The position numbers and the translations under genes were made by a program. Source: Reclinomonas americana ATCC 50394 (Eukaryota > Jakobida > Jakobea > Jakobida). From it: DNA of 64,000 nt. Numbering within the stretch: position 1 is the first letter of the stretch; every line of letters begins with the position of its first letter. Shown one piece after another: positions 62,617-64,000 of this stretch. The stretch is from the NCBI GenBank assembly GCA_048213135.1, contig PS015010.1, positions 1,922,001-1,986,000 on the forward strand, given 5' to 3'. Under the pieces are notes generated by a model that worked only from the letters and a program-made list of their open reading frames with translations, made no database searches and had not been told where the DNA came from.

Positions 62617-62973
62617 TTATTTTACTCCCGGATCCAATTGCAAAAAGTCCCCGTCGATGATCAGCAACTTAACTCCTTCTTCCGTGAAAGAACGATGCGA
62701 ACTGAGGTCGTCACTTACTACGTAACTCATGCCCGCAGATAGCTGAAAAACTTCACCTGTTTGCAATTCGCTGCTGAATGCGCCTTCGAGGCAATGGACA
62801 ATATGCCCTTTTTCGCACCAGTGGTTGGCCAGGTAGCCTTTACTGTATTCCACAATCCGTATCCGCAGGCCCGGGTGCTGTATCGTTCGCCACAGGGCCA
62901 TACCGGTATCGCCTTTATGCTCTGTAGTTGCTATTGTATTCCAGTCGATCGCCTGGAAGGGGATATTGCTCAT
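62617..62973 (-). CDS. DHCW-motif cupin fold protein
   Basis: The 118-residue protein is a small cupin with NHWCEKGHIVHCLEGAF (near residues 54-70), the variant His-Trp-Cys motif of the DHCW cupin family, and SAGMSYVVSDDLSSHRSF. The ATG at 62973 (MSNIPFQAIDWNTI) was chosen; the 35-residue upstream extension has a different composition. Function is unknown. Confidence 0.85.
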   Translation of the reverse strand: MSNIPFQAIDWNTIATTEHKGDTGMALWRTIQHPGLRIRIVEYSKGYLANHWCEKGHIVHCLEGAFSSELQTGEVFQLSAGMSYVVSDDLSSHRSFTEEGVKLLIIDGDFLQLDPGVK

Positions 62974-63089
62974 GTTGCTTTCTTCTGAATATTTACCAAA
63001 CATACAAAAAGATGGCAGCCTTTCCGGCACTGCCACCCTGTTAACCACCCAATTGTAAACCATGCTCAGTGATATCATACACAGTTTTT

Positions 63090-63125
63090 AAAAAATGGTG
63101 GCAGCTTTGGGTATCTGCTGCCACC
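63090..63125 (-). terminator. Intrinsic terminator after the partial gene at the right edge
   Basis: On the minus strand a perfect 9-bp GGTGGCAGC/GCTGCCACC stem with an 11-nt loop is followed by A and six T. It is 57 nt past the stop of the gene at 63183. Confidence 0.8.
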
Positions 63126-63182
63126 CTCGATTCCTGTTCTGGAAAGAAAGCAATCGGCCCTGCTTATGAGAAGATGATCGTT

Positions 63183-64000
63183 CTATTTATGCAACCACGA
63201 GCCAAATTTGCTGAGTAGTTTTTTGGCCTTTTCCTCCTGTTCCTGTTTTGCCTTTTGTTCCTGGGCTGCTTTTGCCGCCTGGGATCGCTGGTACAGAACT
63301 GAGTTGTTCTTATTGACAATAATTCCGCGGGATTTTATCACTCCTTCGGCCTGTTTTGAATTGTACACTTTTTTCTGCCCGAATGTATTCGTGGTAGTGA
63401 CCCTGACATGATAGATCGCTATTGAAGTGCCGCTGCCGCCCGATATTGTACCGCTCCCCCCCTGTTCATCCTCAGCTCCTTCTTCGCCACCCATATCTCC
63501 GCTTGGTGCTTTATCTGTAGCTACAGATACTTTTATTGAACTTTTAGATGAGGTCTTTGATCTCCAGTTGACATCACTTCTTATATCCGCCTTGGTATTG
63601 TCAGGGCTTTGTGTTTCATCTACGATCTCATCGATTATGATCTCAACTTCGGCATGAAATTCAGAGTTATTCAGAAAATCGTCGAATTCGGCGCTCAGCT
63701 GGGTTGGCAATGAACCGCCTCCCATGAATTGCTTCAATATCTTGTCTCTCCAACCCCTGCGCCGGCCGTCGGTACTTTCAAAATCCGATGCCGATTTTCC
63801 ACCGACAGATTTTGGCTTACCCCCTTCATTATAAGTAAAAGAAGTTGCATCCTTAACTATCGATTCGATGAACATTACGATCCCAGATGCATCCAGGGTC
63901 TCATTTGTTACGGGGTCGGTTTGTGGCACAAGTTGTTCATTGTCTGCCAGCTTTCGTTCGCCGGGAACCATACCGTCATAGTCAACAAAGCGTACGGGAT
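63183..64000 (-). CDS. Unknown protein, 5'-truncated by the window edge
   Basis: The frame is open to the edge; the ATG at 63971 is in frame with an upstream coding segment (VRFVDYDG before it), so the true start probably lies outside. The visible 270 residues have an acidic Gly/Ser linker (EEGAEDEQGGSGTISGGSG) followed by a short beta-segment, IYHVRVTTTNTFGQKKVYNS. A Lys/Gln/Glu-rich helix ends the protein. No family was recognised. A good terminator follows. Confidence 0.7.
   Translation of the reverse strand, partial: PVRFVDYDGMVPGERKLADNEQLVPQTDPVTNETLDASGIVMFIESIVKDATSFTYNEGGKPKSVGGKSASDFESTDGRRRGWRDKILKQFMGGGSLPTQLSAEFDDFLNNSEFHAEVEIIIDEIVDETQSPDNTKADIRSDVNWRSKTSSKSSIKVSVATDKAPSGDMGGEEGAEDEQGGSGTISGGSGTSIAIYHVRVTTTNTFGQKKVYNSKQAEGVIKSRGIIVNKNNSVLYQRSQAAKAAQEQKAKQEQEEKAKKLLSKFGSWLHK

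Overview
The window reads as the chromosome of a Bacteroidota bacterium, most likely of the Chitinophagaceae. The clues are type IX secretion (T9SS) C-terminal sorting domains, lipoprotein signals with a loose lipobox, few Shine-Dalgarno sequences, a -33 TTTG / -7 TAnnTTTG-like promoter, and a sugar-acid utilisation locus next to a compact his operon. No rRNA, tRNA, integrase, transposase or CRISPR array was seen.

Region 1 (1-6150, + strand) is a uronic-acid polysaccharide utilisation cluster: the end of a LacI-type regulator, a PL6 lyase, KduI, KduD and a GH88 unsaturated glucuronyl hydrolase. Together they would cleave a uronate polymer by beta-elimination, hydrolyse the unsaturated oligomers and isomerise and reduce the sugar acid. 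A FUSC/YccS-like membrane protein follows on the opposite strand (6158-8368).

Region 2 (8414-15589, - strand) is a complete histidine operon, hisG-D-C-B-H-A-F-IE. It is preceded by an unlisted 19-residue leader peptide with five His in seven residues, alternative RNA stems and a cUUCGg intrinsic terminator, which is a textbook-style transcription attenuator. Just upstream lies a sensor-gene fragment cut off by a palindromic intergenic repeat.

Region 3 (16069-23098, + strand) has a DUF4136 lipoprotein and two large secreted T9SS proteins, one a second PL6 lyase with two InlB-like repeats.

Region 4 (23121-60605, - strand, about 37 kb) is the main find: one long, tightly packed gene run encoding an extracellular contractile injection system (eCIS, Afp/PVC/AlgoCIS type). 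In transcription order: DUF4255 terminator protein, an unknown 441-aa protein, sheath, two cysteine-rich unknowns, two tube proteins, a DUF5908 micro-protein, a LysM-type protein, VgrG-like spike, PAAR tip, gp25, two very large baseplate proteins (1549 and 2226 aa) and a tape-measure protein. A payload or accessory half follows: four DUF4157 proteins with variable C-termini, a lipoprotein, a helical unknown, an Lgt-like membrane protein, a vanadium-haloperoxidase-like protein with a degenerate active site, a ParA ATPase and finally the AAA+ ATPase. T6SS membrane-complex genes and phage capsid or terminase genes are absent.

Region 5 (60606-64000) is a 750-nt intergenic region with inverted repeats, a lipoprotein with BNR-like propeller repeats, a DHCW-type cupin and a partial unknown gene running off the edge.

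Limits: family assignments come from reading motifs in the translated sequence, with no database search. Effector activities in the eCIS payload half are inferences.
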